A DNA stretch of 64,000 nucleotides, taken from IMG/VR virus record IMGVR_UViG_3300017528_000567, positions 124,001 through 188,000 of that record; one strand, written 5' to 3'. Of the stretch, positions 9,812-18,385 are shown one piece after another (position 1 is the first letter of the stretch; each line of letters begins with the position of its first letter). This DNA is from a virus. A program made the translations under genes and the position numbers. The notes under the pieces were generated by a model that saw only the letters and a list, made by a program, of their open reading frames with translations, made no database searches and was not told where the DNA came from.

Positions 9812-10348
9812 CTAAGAAGCCTTGTGGTAGCTCGCCAATAGACTGGACCTACCTACTGGAGAAAAAGTCAAAAGGTTTACCGTGTCGAACCCCGTCCCTA
9901 CCCCACCGCTCTCCTCGACGGTGAAGTCTCCTAGACTGGGATCCGACACCGGGGTCTGAACCAGGCGCCGGCCATTGTGCCAGAGCTCGATGGTCTTCCC
10001 GGTCCCGCCCAAGTCATGAACGAAGTGCTCCGGCGTTGTCCGAAACACGCGATTCATGCCGTTCATGGGACCGACCAGGCTCACCCCGATCCGGACAACG
10101 GCCGCCGAGCTCGAGCCCGACAGCTCCTTGAGCGACAAGATCCCGTCACTGAACAGGTCGTCGTACCAGTGCTCTGGAGCTGTCTCGCCAAAAATGATCT
10201 GGCGCAACCGGCTCAAGATGAAGACCTGGAGCTGCTCCTGCGTCTCGGAGGCGACCAAGGCCCCCGAGATGGCAGCGGACCCCTGCTGATCGTCTACGTC
10301 ATCCGTACGCCGAATGCTGTTGAAGCGTTTGAGCGTGTTTCCCATCAA
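9812..10348 (-). CDS. Putative virion protein, paralogue of the next gene upstream
   Basis: 178 residues. Residues about 80-178 contain G(P)MNGxNRVFRTTPEHF, a WHNGRRL segment, FTVEESGGVGTGFDTVNLL and a C-terminal LLASYHKAS. The upstream gene (10345-10671) has the same order: GLNVMFTTPGLEKF, FNGSRLALLEDYLVMESGGP, GTGFDTVMLL, LLADYI. The gene therefore looks like a duplication with an added N-terminal segment of about 75 residues. The two overlap by 4 nt (ATGA). The function is unknown; the context suggests a baseplate or tail-fibre attachment protein. Confidence 0.65.
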   Translation of the reverse strand: MMGNTLKRFNSIRRTDDVDDQQGSAAISGALVASETQEQLQVFILSRLRQIIFGETAPEHWYDDLFSDGILSLKELSGSSSAAVVRIGVSLVGPMNGMNRVFRTTPEHFVHDLGGTGKTIELWHNGRRLVQTPVSDPSLGDFTVEESGGVGTGFDTVNLLTFSPVGRSSLLASYHKAS

Positions 10349-10671
10349 ATGGCCCGCAATATATAGTCGGCCAAGAGATGATCATCAGGCCGGGGCGCGG
10401 GAACCAAGAGCATGACTGTGTCAAACCCAGTCCCGGGGCCTCCGGACTCCATAACGAGATAGTCTTCCAGCAGCGCCAAGCGACTACCGTTGAAGAAGAT
10501 CGAGATGTCTAGGAACGGCAAATTATGCGAGAATTTCTCAAGCCCCGGTGTCGTAAACATCACGTTGAGCCCGTCCCGAGCTCCGACCAGATTCTGGCCG
10601 ACCCTATACCGGTCGACAGCTATGAATAGCTGCTGCGCAACCTGTAACGATAGCGGGTTGAGAAGATACAC
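10345..10671 (-). CDS. Small putative virion protein, paralogue of its downstream neighbour
   Basis: 108 residues. It consists almost entirely of the domain shared with 9812-10348: MFTTPGLEKF, IFFNGSRL, VMESGGPGTGFDTVMLL and LLADYILRAI. The stop overlaps the next ATG as ATGA. The tandem duplication is seen in the sequence; the function is unknown and a tail or baseplate role is inferred from neighbours. Confidence 0.65.
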   Translation of the reverse strand: MYLLNPLSLQVAQQLFIAVDRYRVGQNLVGARDGLNVMFTTPGLEKFSHNLPFLDISIFFNGSRLALLEDYLVMESGGPGTGFDTVMLLVPAPRPDDHLLADYILRAI

Positions 10672-10699
10672 ACGACCAGTCCTTTAGAATCAGAGTGCT

Positions 10700-12610
10700 T
10701 CAGCCAAGAGCCGCGATCGCAGCCGCGATCGCCGCATCAACGTAGGCTCGGGTCGCGACGTCCTGTGGCCCGACAGGGTCGAGCGCGTTACTAATCACCT
10801 TATCCCCAACGTCAAACTCAGTGGCAGGGTCATCGCGGATCGTCGCGCTCACGCTGGCCCAGCTCGCCGCTGCAGGGCCACTCGCAACAAGTGCCTGCCC
10901 AGCGCTCGGAGCCACAGCGGCCGACACCACAACCACGCTTGACGCCGTACGTACCCCCGAAGCCGTACGATCATTCGACAATCTCGGGTCCACGCCTTCC
11001 ACAAGATTTCCAGCGGATGAGCCAAACGGCGGCAAGCCATGCAAATGGTCGCTCCGAGCAAGCGTCGCAGCTGAACCAACTGCGCTCGCTCCGCCTACGG
11101 TGAGCGCAAGAGCAGCGGCCGTCGCTGGTAGTGCATGCACATGGTCACTCCGAGCAAGCGTCGCAGCTGAACCAGCCGCACTCGCGCCGGCCAAGGTAAG
11201 CGCCACGGGTGTTCCAGCCCCTGGCATTGCATGCACATGATCGCTCCGAGAAAGCGAAGCCGCCGTCCCAGCTACCACTGTCGAAGCAATCAAAAGAGCT
11301 GCTGGCGCCGCAGTCACAACATCGTGTAGATGGTCAAGCCGAGATGCACTCGGCGAAGCTCCAGCGCTCGCCGTTTGAGGCTTAACGGCAGCCGGCGCGA
11401 CGTTGCTGAGGGCAAGCGGCATCTTCCATGTCGCTGTATTTGACGACGTCGCAGTAAGCACGGCGTTCGTTGCGGGCGTGTCAGCCGCAACAGTCGACAC
11501 TATTGTCTGCTGCGCCGTGCGCAGACCGGTACTCGTGCGGTCATCAAACAATCTGGGATCGTTACCTTCCGCGAACGCCCCCGCAGTCGAACCAAAAATT
11601 GGAATTTCATGTGCGTGGTCTGCGCGTGACGCTTCATCCGATGTGCCGATCGCACTGGGCTGACCTGGGATCGACCCGAGCGGATCAATTGTCGACGTGA
11701 CCCCGCCACCGCCCGCTACTGTGGTCCAGCTCGCCGCCGTAGGCCCTTGTGCCGTGAGCACCTGCCCTGCACTCGGAGCCGCCGCAGTCGACACCGAGAC
11801 GACGCCTGCCGCGGTGCGTAGCCCCGAGGCTACCCTGTCATCAGACAGTCTTTCATCATCGCCTTCCGCGAACGTCCCAGAAATTTCACCAAAAGGCGGA
11901 AGACCATGGCGGTGATCCGCATGCGGAACTTCCGTCGAGGTACCCATCACGCTCGGCTGACCTGGCACCGATGGGGTGGGGACAATCGACGTTCCGTCCT
12001 GAGTCGATGGCTGAAGGTCGACCCCCAAAGCCAATCTCGCGGACATCGAGAAAGCTCCCCCACTCACATAGATGGTAGCGAGAGACCCCAAGAAGCTGAG
12101 CGAATGAGTCTCCGTTGTGCTTCCTGGGACATTGAAGGTTGCGCCGCCGTCTTCAGTTCCGATCTCGATGTCAGCATCGCACTGAAAGTTGAAATCGCGC
12201 ATCAACGGCAAGTCGAGCTGCTGCGTCCCGATAGGTGTGCCGGCTATGAGGATAAGCCCCGTGCTAGAAATGAAGCTAGCAGGCAAAACTAGAGTCATTG
12301 CCCCAGGCGTGCCCTCTACCCCGTTGGTCACAGTCACAAACTGCATCCAGAAGGCTATCCCATCCGGGATGCCATACGACGCCGGGTCAAAAACAATGCG
12401 AATCTGATCTTCCAGCGGCTGAACACTCAACTTTTGGCGATCGACATTCGGATCGAGAAACCCAATATTCGTCGACGTAAGGAGGAGCTGAGGGGACTGG
12501 TCAAAATTCTCAGCCCACTTCAAGCGATACCCTTCAACCCCCGGGACCCTCGGGGTCATGATGTTGACCACGTTGGGAAGTCGAGGGAAGATACTAAATA
12601 GTCGTTTCAT
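10700..12610 (-). CDS. Tail-fibre-like protein with repeated RSDHxH motifs
   Basis: 636 residues. The N-terminal 215 residues form a separate domain. The rest has repeated segments combining PGQPSxxGTS, xRADHxHxxPxFG and FAEGxDxRLxDDRxxxGLRTA (three full rounds), plus short Ala-rich rounds with LARSDHVHALP. Asp-His-x-His motifs of this type are common in fibrous phage tail proteins, where histidines can coordinate metal along a trimeric shaft. The C-terminus is a short Ala-rich helix (DAAIAAAIAALG). I infer a tail fibre or fibre-shaft protein. The gene overlaps the upstream FmdB-like gene by ATGA. Confidence 0.8.
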   Translation of the reverse strand: MKRLFSIFPRLPNVVNIMTPRVPGVEGYRLKWAENFDQSPQLLLTSTNIGFLDPNVDRQKLSVQPLEDQIRIVFDPASYGIPDGIAFWMQFVTVTNGVEGTPGAMTLVLPASFISSTGLILIAGTPIGTQQLDLPLMRDFNFQCDADIEIGTEDGGATFNVPGSTTETHSLSFLGSLATIYVSGGAFSMSARLALGVDLQPSTQDGTSIVPTPSVPGQPSVMGTSTEVPHADHRHGLPPFGEISGTFAEGDDERLSDDRVASGLRTAAGVVSVSTAAAPSAGQVLTAQGPTAASWTTVAGGGGVTSTIDPLGSIPGQPSAIGTSDEASRADHAHEIPIFGSTAGAFAEGNDPRLFDDRTSTGLRTAQQTIVSTVAADTPATNAVLTATSSNTATWKMPLALSNVAPAAVKPQTASAGASPSASRLDHLHDVVTAAPAALLIASTVVAGTAASLSRSDHVHAMPGAGTPVALTLAGASAAGSAATLARSDHVHALPATAAALALTVGGASAVGSAATLARSDHLHGLPPFGSSAGNLVEGVDPRLSNDRTASGVRTASSVVVVSAAVAPSAGQALVASGPAAASWASVSATIRDDPATEFDVGDKVISNALDPVGPQDVATRAYVDAAIAAAIAALG

Positions 12611-13062
12611 GAGGCAGCCTCTCGCTTGATGTGGGGATCGAAAGTCTTGGCGCTCGCCGCGGCTGCGCGAGCCGCATCCCGAGCTCCGTGCTCTCTATTC
12701 ACGCGCGCATAGGTAGACTGGTATGCCGCGTCCTTGGCCTCCGACCACGAACCAGTCACCTGCCCATTGTGGTTCGGAACCAGTCGCTTAGGCGTCACAT
12801 GGTCGCGCTCGCGGCGACCCATGATCTGCCGGCGAGCAGCTCTATACTTGTTCTCTTTGGTGGCCTTTGAAATCCAACCGCCAGCCTCACCGTCCTTCAA
12901 CACGAAGCTGACAGCCGACGGTTCGAACACGAGGTCCGGCTTTCCACCGCACGCACAGGCCAGCACGACAGTCCCCGAGCTCACCCCCTCATACTGCTCG
13001 AAGGAAAGCTTGCGTATCTCTTGCTTCTGACAAGTCGAACATTGCGTGTCGTATAGTGGCAT
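12607..13062 (-). CDS. FmdB-like zinc-ribbon protein
   Basis: 151 residues from the ATG at 13062. The opening MPLYDTQCSTC is typical of FmdB-type zinc ribbons, with C8-x2-C11 followed by CACGG. This start follows GCGAAAG and comes 2 nt after the upstream stop, so a 10-residue longer version from 13092 is less likely. After the ribbon there is a charged, helical tail (KENKYRAARRQIMGRRERDH, then AARAAAASAKTF). Such ribbons occur in many phages; the role here is unknown, possibly nucleic-acid or protein binding. Confidence 0.75.
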   Translation of the reverse strand: MPLYDTQCSTCQKQEIRKLSFEQYEGVSSGTVVLACACGGKPDLVFEPSAVSFVLKDGEAGGWISKATKENKYRAARRQIMGRRERDHVTPKRLVPNHNGQVTGSWSEAKDAAYQSTYARVNREHGARDAARAAAASAKTFDPHIKREAAS

Positions 13063-13064
13063 AT

Positions 13065-13973
13065 CTAAATCTTTCGCTTTGCTACAGTCCAATCTTTCAC
13101 GTGAGCGAGTACAGCAGCCACGTGCTTACAGACTCGGTTGACCATCGTCGGGTCGCGAATCACCGGCACCGAGGCAGTCCCCCTGGGCTTGCCATCCAAG
13201 TAATCCTCCCGCTTCGAATGGTGCTCCGGCCCCTGCCAACGCCACGCCGGGCACGAGCAAGTAAGGTCCAGGTCCATCTTGGTTAGCTTCGTGATGCGCG
13301 CATTCCTGACCCCCTTGATCTTGACGACCCGGTCCACGTTCCCGCAGTTCACAGCCAAGAGCCATCGCAGGTTCTTTGTGTCAGCTCGCTTGAGCTTCAC
13401 ACCACAGCGTCGCGAGCGCCATTTCACCCTAGGATTCAACCCGCTTACGATCGAGTCTAAGCGCAGAGCGATCTTGGTCCGCTTGGCCGCTTCGATCCGC
13501 CTGACAGGAGCGTGCTCCGCATCCCATCTGGCAAGCACGAACTCGGCTGACGCATTCACCGTATTCGGGATGTCGTCACGGTACGGGTATTTGGTCTTAG
13601 GGCCTTCCCATTCACCCTTACCCCACGCTCCAATCCCATCGTGCTTGTTCGCGTTCTCGTCTTTGAATTCGATCCGCTCGCGATGCGTCAGCTGATCATC
13701 AGCGTTATCCGTGCGATAGATGCTCTCATCATCGCCCTTGTCGAAGTCACGAATGTCCTTCTCATCTTTGTCATGGACAGACGTTCCGGGGATCTTGTTG
13801 TCGAGCGACAACCCCTTGCTCGCGGGCTCATCATCACCCGGCAACTTCGCGCCATTGGACGGCCCGCCGCCTGGCAATCCCGACTCACCAAGGCGCTCGC
13901 CTCCCTTGGGCAGAGCTGGATCGCCCTCACCATAAGCAGGCCTGGTCATCAACGGTTGCTTCAGATCGGGCAC
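13065..13973 (-). CDS. Protein with a C-terminal SWIM-type zinc finger
   Basis: 302 residues starting at GTG. The N-terminal 110 residues are disordered, charged and rich in Gly, Pro and Asp. The middle contains basic stretches (KWRSRRCGVKLKRADTKNLR). The C-terminus has C239-x-C241 in LTCSCPAWRWQ and C282-x-H284 in NRVCKHVAAVL, the CxC...CxH arrangement of a SWIM finger, known in other proteins to bind DNA or proteins. It sits among virion genes rather than with replication genes. A virion-packaged nucleic-acid-binding protein is one reading; the function is not established. Its stop is 2 nt before the FmdB-like start. Confidence 0.65.
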   Translation of the reverse strand: MPDLKQPLMTRPAYGEGDPALPKGGERLGESGLPGGGPSNGAKLPGDDEPASKGLSLDNKIPGTSVHDKDEKDIRDFDKGDDESIYRTDNADDQLTHRERIEFKDENANKHDGIGAWGKGEWEGPKTKYPYRDDIPNTVNASAEFVLARWDAEHAPVRRIEAAKRTKIALRLDSIVSGLNPRVKWRSRRCGVKLKRADTKNLRWLLAVNCGNVDRVVKIKGVRNARITKLTKMDLDLTCSCPAWRWQGPEHHSKREDYLDGKPRGTASVPVIRDPTMVNRVCKHVAAVLAHVKDWTVAKRKI

Positions 13974-13978
13974 TCACT

Positions 13979-15376
13979 CTAGACCTTCCAGGGATCCGAG
14001 CCCCCGCTAGCCTTCTTGAACTTGTCCTTGTACTTATCGGTGTTAGATTCCCACTCCTTCGCCTCCTCATCGGACATGTTGTCTGTAGGATCAGCCGGTT
14101 TGCCTTCTTCGAACCGTGACTCCTTCTCATCCGACGCGGATTTGAATTTGTCCTCGTACTTATCGGTATTGGCTTTCCATGCTTTGGCATCCTCTTCGGA
14201 CATGTCTTTCGTAGGATCCGCGGGCTTGCCCTCTTCGAATCTTGACTCCTTCTCATCCGACGCGGACTTGAACTTGTCCTCGTACTTATCGGTGTTGGCT
14301 TTCCATGCTTTGGCATCCTCTTCGGACATGTCTTTCGTAGGATCCGCGGGCTTACCCTCTTCGAACCGTGACTCCTTCTCATCCGACGCCAGCACCATCG
14401 AATCCATCACATCGGGCTTCAGGTAACGCCGCGCGAGCCGGACGGCCTTGCTCATACGAATGGCTAGACCTGCCACATCGCTCGCGCCGATGCTGTCACA
14501 CATGAGTCCGATCTCCGAGACGATGCTTGCCAGCTGGTCGAATGCCTGACGCATCTGGCTCCCCGAGGTGCCTCGAATATAGGCAATACGAGCAGCATCG
14601 CGGATATAATCAAAGCCAAGGGACATGTTGTATGGTCCATCAACCCCGAGGTCCCCAGCGTCGGCGGTCTTGACCCCTGCCGCCGCCTTGACCTCAAGAC
14701 TGTCTCCCAACACACGCCGGAGAATGGCCGCGAGCATTAGACGGCTCGGACGCTTCTTTTCATTGCCGAGCCCATGAGCCAGCCGACGCAGCGTTACCGC
14801 CACTTCTTGATTGGATGACGCAGTACGAACCGCGTCCCCCTCAAGGGAAGCGATCAGCCGAGTCAAAGACTCCGTATCGACATGTCCCGTCTCTTCGATC
14901 TGAGCGGCGACCCGCTTCAACTGTACTGCAGCATCTTGAACTCTCATGCGTGACTCCGGTTGTGATGACTTTCGCTTGACACGACGCACTCGGACGTCTT
15001 TCAGAGCGTCCTCCAGCTGTTCGACTTTCTCAGGTCTGAGGTCGTCTTTGATCTCTTCGTAATCCCATCGCGCTACGGCCATCGCTGCCGCATCCAATGA
15101 CTTGGTCACGCGCATCAAGGTGTCTGGGATGGCATGCAACAGATGGCCCGCGACCTCGAAAAAGTGGTCGCGGTGCTCCGACTTCTCGATCAGTTCGTTA
15201 GCCTCATCGATGTAGTTCTTGAGCTGATTAGTTCTAAGCCGAGCATCGCCAAGTTCCTCAAGGAGGAAGACAGAGATCCCCGAGGCTGTCTTGGCTTGCT
15301 TCAAGCACCGATCGTCCAATGGAACACGCTCCCAGGTCGCAAATGGGTCACGTGAGCGTTCCCACAAAGAAAACAT
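13979..15376 (-). CDS. Putative virion protein with a 42-residue tandem repeat
   Basis: 465 residues from the ATG at 15376; a GTG one codon upstream is also possible. Residues 1-330 are mostly helical (RKSSQPESRMRVQDAAVQLK, TLRRLAHGLG) and contain two [KR]TAS tetrapeptides. The C-terminal 140 residues are three tandem 42-residue units beginning SDEKESRFEEGKPADPT and ending DKFKxA, then SGGSDPWKV. The repeats are highly charged and probably helical or disordered. I found no known family. Its place downstream of the capsid genes suggests an internal head or connector-associated protein. Confidence 0.65.
   Translation of the reverse strand: MFSLWERSRDPFATWERVPLDDRCLKQAKTASGISVFLLEELGDARLRTNQLKNYIDEANELIEKSEHRDHFFEVAGHLLHAIPDTLMRVTKSLDAAAMAVARWDYEEIKDDLRPEKVEQLEDALKDVRVRRVKRKSSQPESRMRVQDAAVQLKRVAAQIEETGHVDTESLTRLIASLEGDAVRTASSNQEVAVTLRRLAHGLGNEKKRPSRLMLAAILRRVLGDSLEVKAAAGVKTADAGDLGVDGPYNMSLGFDYIRDAARIAYIRGTSGSQMRQAFDQLASIVSEIGLMCDSIGASDVAGLAIRMSKAVRLARRYLKPDVMDSMVLASDEKESRFEEGKPADPTKDMSEEDAKAWKANTDKYEDKFKSASDEKESRFEEGKPADPTKDMSEEDAKAWKANTDKYEDKFKSASDEKESRFEEGKPADPTDNMSDEEAKEWESNTDKYKDKFKKASGGSDPWKV
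14000..14388 (-). repeat. Three tandem 126-bp repeats inside a CDS
   Basis: The block cggacatg recurs at 14071, 14197 and 14323, an exact 126-bp period that keeps the reading frame (42 codons). The two upstream units are nearly identical in DNA. The third, at the C-terminal end of the protein, has diverged. Confidence 0.9.
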
Positions 15377-15403
15377 CACACTTCAGGGCGCCGAGCCCGA
15401 CCT

Positions 15404-16477
15404 TCAGGCGAAGGCCTGAGGGAACAGCGCGAGGATCTGCGATTTGATGACTTCTTCTTCCGCAGCAAACACGGCACGCAGAATGTCTAGCCGGTCCTCA
15501 AAATCAGCCTGCAGCCGCGCCAGCTTCTTCTTTGTCGGGGCCGCGAAGTCGTAGGACTCCGGGAAGTCCGGGCAAAGGGCCTTGGCGATCCTCAGACGCA
15601 CCGCCGCACTCATCGGCGGTATGGCCGCCTTGACGGTAGGCTTTTTCACGGCTTTTGCGGTCGGGACGTTCGTATTCGAGAACGTGATGCCATCCTCGAC
15701 GGTCTTTGAGGTGACCTCCCCCACACTGGCCACAACCTCCGCGTCGCCGCCATCCCAGGTCTCGATCCCGCCGCCCGTGGACCCCGTGACGGTCATGCCC
15801 TCGGACGTCGTCTTGGACCCCGACGCTGTCTTTATCTTGCCAACGGTCTTACCGGACCCCGAGCTCGCCACCGCCTGCACATAGCTGGCTTTGACGGCCT
15901 CCTTCTTGAGCAAGTAGGCCTCCCGCTCCACATCGCTCATGCGCTCCAGCATCTCCTCTACGGAGATGCCCTGGCCAGGAGTGATGCTCACGTGGTCGAG
16001 CGCGTTCAGGACCTCCCGGGCCTCAGCTATGTTCGTGGTCGAGACCGCTGGGGTCTTGAGCTTACGCACCGGGACGCCATCCGATCCGGCTTCAGAGGCC
16101 GTGCGGCGATTGGCTGCCTTCGTGTTGGAGGCGTGCTCGCTGTAGTTCATCACGATGCGCTCATCCTGCTCGACAGTGGCGATCATCGTTTTGGGCTGGT
16201 CTCGCTCTGTCGCAGAACGCACCTGGATCTTAGCTGCGAGCGGCCGTCCGTATGCCGGGTCGGTTGAGTCGTAGCTCTCAGTCAGCACAATCCACGCCGC
16301 AGAGAGAGCCCCGCGGAGCTGGGGAAAAGCATATTCCGCACCAGCGTACTTCACCGTAGAGCCGTCGAACTCGAGCTCCGTGCCGTTCTCGACCCGCACA
16401 TTGAAGTTCCCAAGTGCGAAGCTACGAGTGGCCGTGAAGGCCTGGAACTCCCCTGTCTTAAATCTGATTTGGTCCAT
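15404..16477 (-). CDS. Putative virion protein
   Basis: 357 residues from the ATG at 16477, which follows GGAG by 7 nt; a longer frame to 16528 lacks better support. Residues 1-110 look like a beta-rich domain (FKTGEFQAFTATRSFALGNF, then ELEFDGSTVKY). Residues 150-250 are helical with a Ser/Thr/Gly-rich linker (GSGKTVGKIKTASGSK; the GSGKT here lacks a beta-strand context and is not a convincing P-loop). The C-terminus is helical (AAVRLRIAKALCPDFPESYD, then KKKLARLQADFEDRL). Function unknown; the context is head/connector. Confidence 0.65.
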   Translation of the reverse strand: MDQIRFKTGEFQAFTATRSFALGNFNVRVENGTELEFDGSTVKYAGAEYAFPQLRGALSAAWIVLTESYDSTDPAYGRPLAAKIQVRSATERDQPKTMIATVEQDERIVMNYSEHASNTKAANRRTASEAGSDGVPVRKLKTPAVSTTNIAEAREVLNALDHVSITPGQGISVEEMLERMSDVEREAYLLKKEAVKASYVQAVASSGSGKTVGKIKTASGSKTTSEGMTVTGSTGGGIETWDGGDAEVVASVGEVTSKTVEDGITFSNTNVPTAKAVKKPTVKAAIPPMSAAVRLRIAKALCPDFPESYDFAAPTKKKLARLQADFEDRLDILRAVFAAEEEVIKSQILALFPQAFA

Positions 16478-16565
16478 TATGATCTCCATCGAAGGGCGTG
16501 AACGATGCCCTCCCAATAGGAAAACCATAGGTAGACTATTTATGCGGCAGCTTCTGATCTGGCCA

Positions 16566-16814
16566 TTAGACGTGGCCGGCGGTCTCGTTGTACCGTTTTG
16601 CCAACTGGTTGCGCTCGCGGATCGCGGCGTTGATAGCGTTGATAAGCGCGTTTCGCCGCCCGATGCTCGTAGCGTGACCCTTTTGAAAGGTCAGCGTCTT
16701 GAGCTTACTATCAAGCGCCGCGATCTCAGCCTTCATTTCCAGGGTAGTCATCAAGGGCGGACGCTGCGCGTGTGCCCAACGCTGAAGAACCCTGCTCGCC
16801 AATGCCTCGCTCAT
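16566..16814 (-). CDS. Small helical protein
   Basis: 82 residues. The N-terminal ASRVLQRWAHA resembles short segments in other virion genes of this window (VAARVLRRWAAA at 24172-27516, KRVAARFKQAA at 34389-34802). The rest is a coiled-coil-like helix (MKAEIAALDSKLKTLTFQK, ALINAINAAIRERNQLAKRY). No known family; possibly a minor virion component. Confidence 0.6.
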   Translation of the reverse strand: MSEALASRVLQRWAHAQRPPLMTTLEMKAEIAALDSKLKTLTFQKGHATSIGRRNALINAINAAIRERNQLAKRYNETAGHV

Positions 16815-16850
16815 GTATGAGCCAGCAAAGGCACAGATTATTGCGACCGC

Positions 16851-17183
16851 TTACTTGACCAAGACCCCAGTGTTTTCCTTGACCTGCCGGGCCAAGTCAT
16901 CCCAGAGCTGCACCATCCTGAAATCCTTCTCGGCGGTCACCTCCAGCCGAACACCGAAGTGTTTCTCGGTCCAATCCTGGATGGCCTCGATGGCGAGCTC
17001 ACGCTCCGTGTACGTGGAGGCTGCGCGGGCAGTGAAGATCTTCACCGTCTTACCGTCTGCGAGCCAAGTCTCGACCCGAGCCGCCATCAATGGAATGGGC
17101 TCGCCGATGTGCTTGGGGCCGCGCCACTCATCGTAGTACGCAAGGGTCCCGTCCAAGTCTACTGCATACCAACCGTTTGCCAT
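16851..17183 (-). CDS. HAD-superfamily phosphatase-like protein
   Basis: 110 residues. HAD motif I is present as VDLDGT (D9 nucleophile, D11 general acid), followed by a small cap-like region. Motif II is KIFTAR (T51, R53). A lysine (ADGKTVK or AEKDFR) and the acidic pair in LWDD could supply motifs III/IV. The length matches the small HAD proteins common in phages, sometimes annotated as polynucleotide 3'-phosphatase-like or 5'-nucleotidase-like. The substrate cannot be read from the sequence. It lies among structural unknowns. Confidence 0.75.
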   Translation of the reverse strand: MANGWYAVDLDGTLAYYDEWRGPKHIGEPIPLMAARVETWLADGKTVKIFTARAASTYTERELAIEAIQDWTEKHFGVRLEVTAEKDFRMVQLWDDLARQVKENTGVLVK

Positions 17184-17206
17184 ACAGCGGCGCTACACCA
17201 GAGCAC

Positions 17207-17578
17207 TCAGCCGCCAACGCTGAACTGGCAGAACCACTCGTTGCCGCGCTGTTGCACCCTCTTGCACGTGACATTGGTTGCGTCGAAGATCGCATCCTTG
17301 AGGAACTTCTCGTCGAACTTGCCCGTAGGGTCAATAATCGTCAAAGACCCGTCGATCATTGCTGAATCGCTACCCACGCGAAACTTCGAGATCTGCGACT
17401 TGTCGAGGTCCAACTCCAACCCAAAGTTGCTAAGTTGCTCCGCAGCAATGCTAAGCGTCACGCGTGCGGCCTTCCTAGCAGCCTTCTTGGCTGTCTCCTC
17501 CACCTTTTGAATGTATGACTCAAAGGTATCGATCAAGTCACGTTGACCGGCCTGGCGGCGCCGAAAGTCGTATTGCAT
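17207..17578 (-). CDS. Unknown protein with YDFRxRxAG N-terminus
   Basis: 123 residues from the ATG at 17578; a GTG two codons earlier is an alternative. It begins MQYDFRRRQAGQ, closely matching MTYDFRGRLAGD at the start of the next upstream gene (17603-18376). The following 40 residues form a basic amphipathic helix (EETAKKAARKAARVTLSIAA). The C-terminal half is predicted beta-rich (MIDGSLTIIDPTGKFDEKFL) and ends FCQFSVGG. No family was recognised; a head-completion or connector role is possible from its position two genes after the capsid gene. Confidence 0.6.
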   Translation of the reverse strand: MQYDFRRRQAGQRDLIDTFESYIQKVEETAKKAARKAARVTLSIAAEQLSNFGLELDLDKSQISKFRVGSDSAMIDGSLTIIDPTGKFDEKFLKDAIFDATNVTCKRVQQRGNEWFCQFSVGG

Positions 17579-17602
17579 ACCCACGCCAAGCGATAAAAGC
17601 TT

Positions 17603-18376
17603 TCAGGCGCGGTCCGGCAAGTACTCGCGGTACACAGCGTCATGAACGTCCCCAACAGCCCACTGCACGGCCTGATTGTCTGCGTTAGGAGCGTCCAGGT
17701 CGACGCCCTGATCACGAACGTACTGCTCGACAAGCTTCTCTGAAAACTTCCGCGCCATCACATCCGAGATGACCTTGGTCGTCATCTGGCGCTCGCGATC
17801 CTCGGGATTCCCGAATGGCTTGAAACCCAACGGTACAGCCCCGGATTGGACCGCCGAGATTGCCCGCTCAACATCTGGGCGAACGTACCGGTCGAAGTAC
17901 TGCTGAGTCAGCTCATTCACCGACTTCTGAAAATCAGACTCGATCTCCGAGATGTATTGCCTCAGAGCATCCTCGTTCTCGCGTGCCGCTTCAGCCATTG
18001 CACGCTCGATGACCACGAAGGTCCCATGATCCACCCGGTTGAGCTGGCTCTTCTTGCCCAGCTGTACCAGCTTATGCGTCATGCCGCTCGCGCGGTCCGA
18101 CAACTTCTCGTTGCCGTCGTGAGCTCGCCACATCACCACAAGCTGGCGGTCGGTGTCGTGCACCCACAGGTATTTGAACTTGCCGGCACCAGGCCCCATG
18201 ATGATCCGAGCATCACCCGCCCACTCTGCCTGCTCCTCTGCAGTACCTAGCGGGCCACCATCATCCGACAGGAAATACTTCTCGCCGTGAATCTTGATCA
18301 CGTGCGGATTCTTGACGTGCTTACCCCCGAACGGGATCACGTCGCCAGCAAGCCTGCCTCGGAAATCGTAGGTCAT
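17603..18376 (-). CDS. Unknown head-region protein with YDFRxRxAG N-terminus
   Basis: 257 residues. Residues 1-95 look beta-rich and contain the YDFRGRLAG start plus HGEKYFLSDDGGPLGTAEEQ and KYLWVHDTDRQLVVMWRAHD. Residues 120-220 are helical and acidic/basic mixed (AMAEAARENEDALRQYISEI). The helical part could sit inside a connector. No named family was recognised. It is 9 nt downstream of the 105-residue gene and in the same run as the capsid gene, though a terminator-like hairpin at 18751-18780 separates them. Confidence 0.6.
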   Translation of the reverse strand: MTYDFRGRLAGDVIPFGGKHVKNPHVIKIHGEKYFLSDDGGPLGTAEEQAEWAGDARIIMGPGAGKFKYLWVHDTDRQLVVMWRAHDGNEKLSDRASGMTHKLVQLGKKSQLNRVDHGTFVVIERAMAEAARENEDALRQYISEIESDFQKSVNELTQQYFDRYVRPDVERAISAVQSGAVPLGFKPFGNPEDRERQMTTKVISDVMARKFSEKLVEQYVRDQGVDLDAPNADNQAVQWAVGDVHDAVYREYLPDRA

Positions 18377-18385
18377 ATCAGCGGG

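Noticed and set aside
13063-13092. Upstream extension of the FmdB-like gene
   Set aside because: The MPLYD start has a typical family N-terminus and follows the SD-like GCGAAAG; the extension only overlaps the end of the previous gene.
14000-14388. CRISPR-like array reading of the tandem repeats
   Set aside because: Only three units with an in-frame 126-bp period and no unique spacers; it is a coding repeat.
15404-16477. GSGKT reading as a P-loop ATPase
   Set aside because: It lies in a Ser/Gly/Thr linker without the preceding beta-strand or any Walker B, so it is not a nucleotide site.
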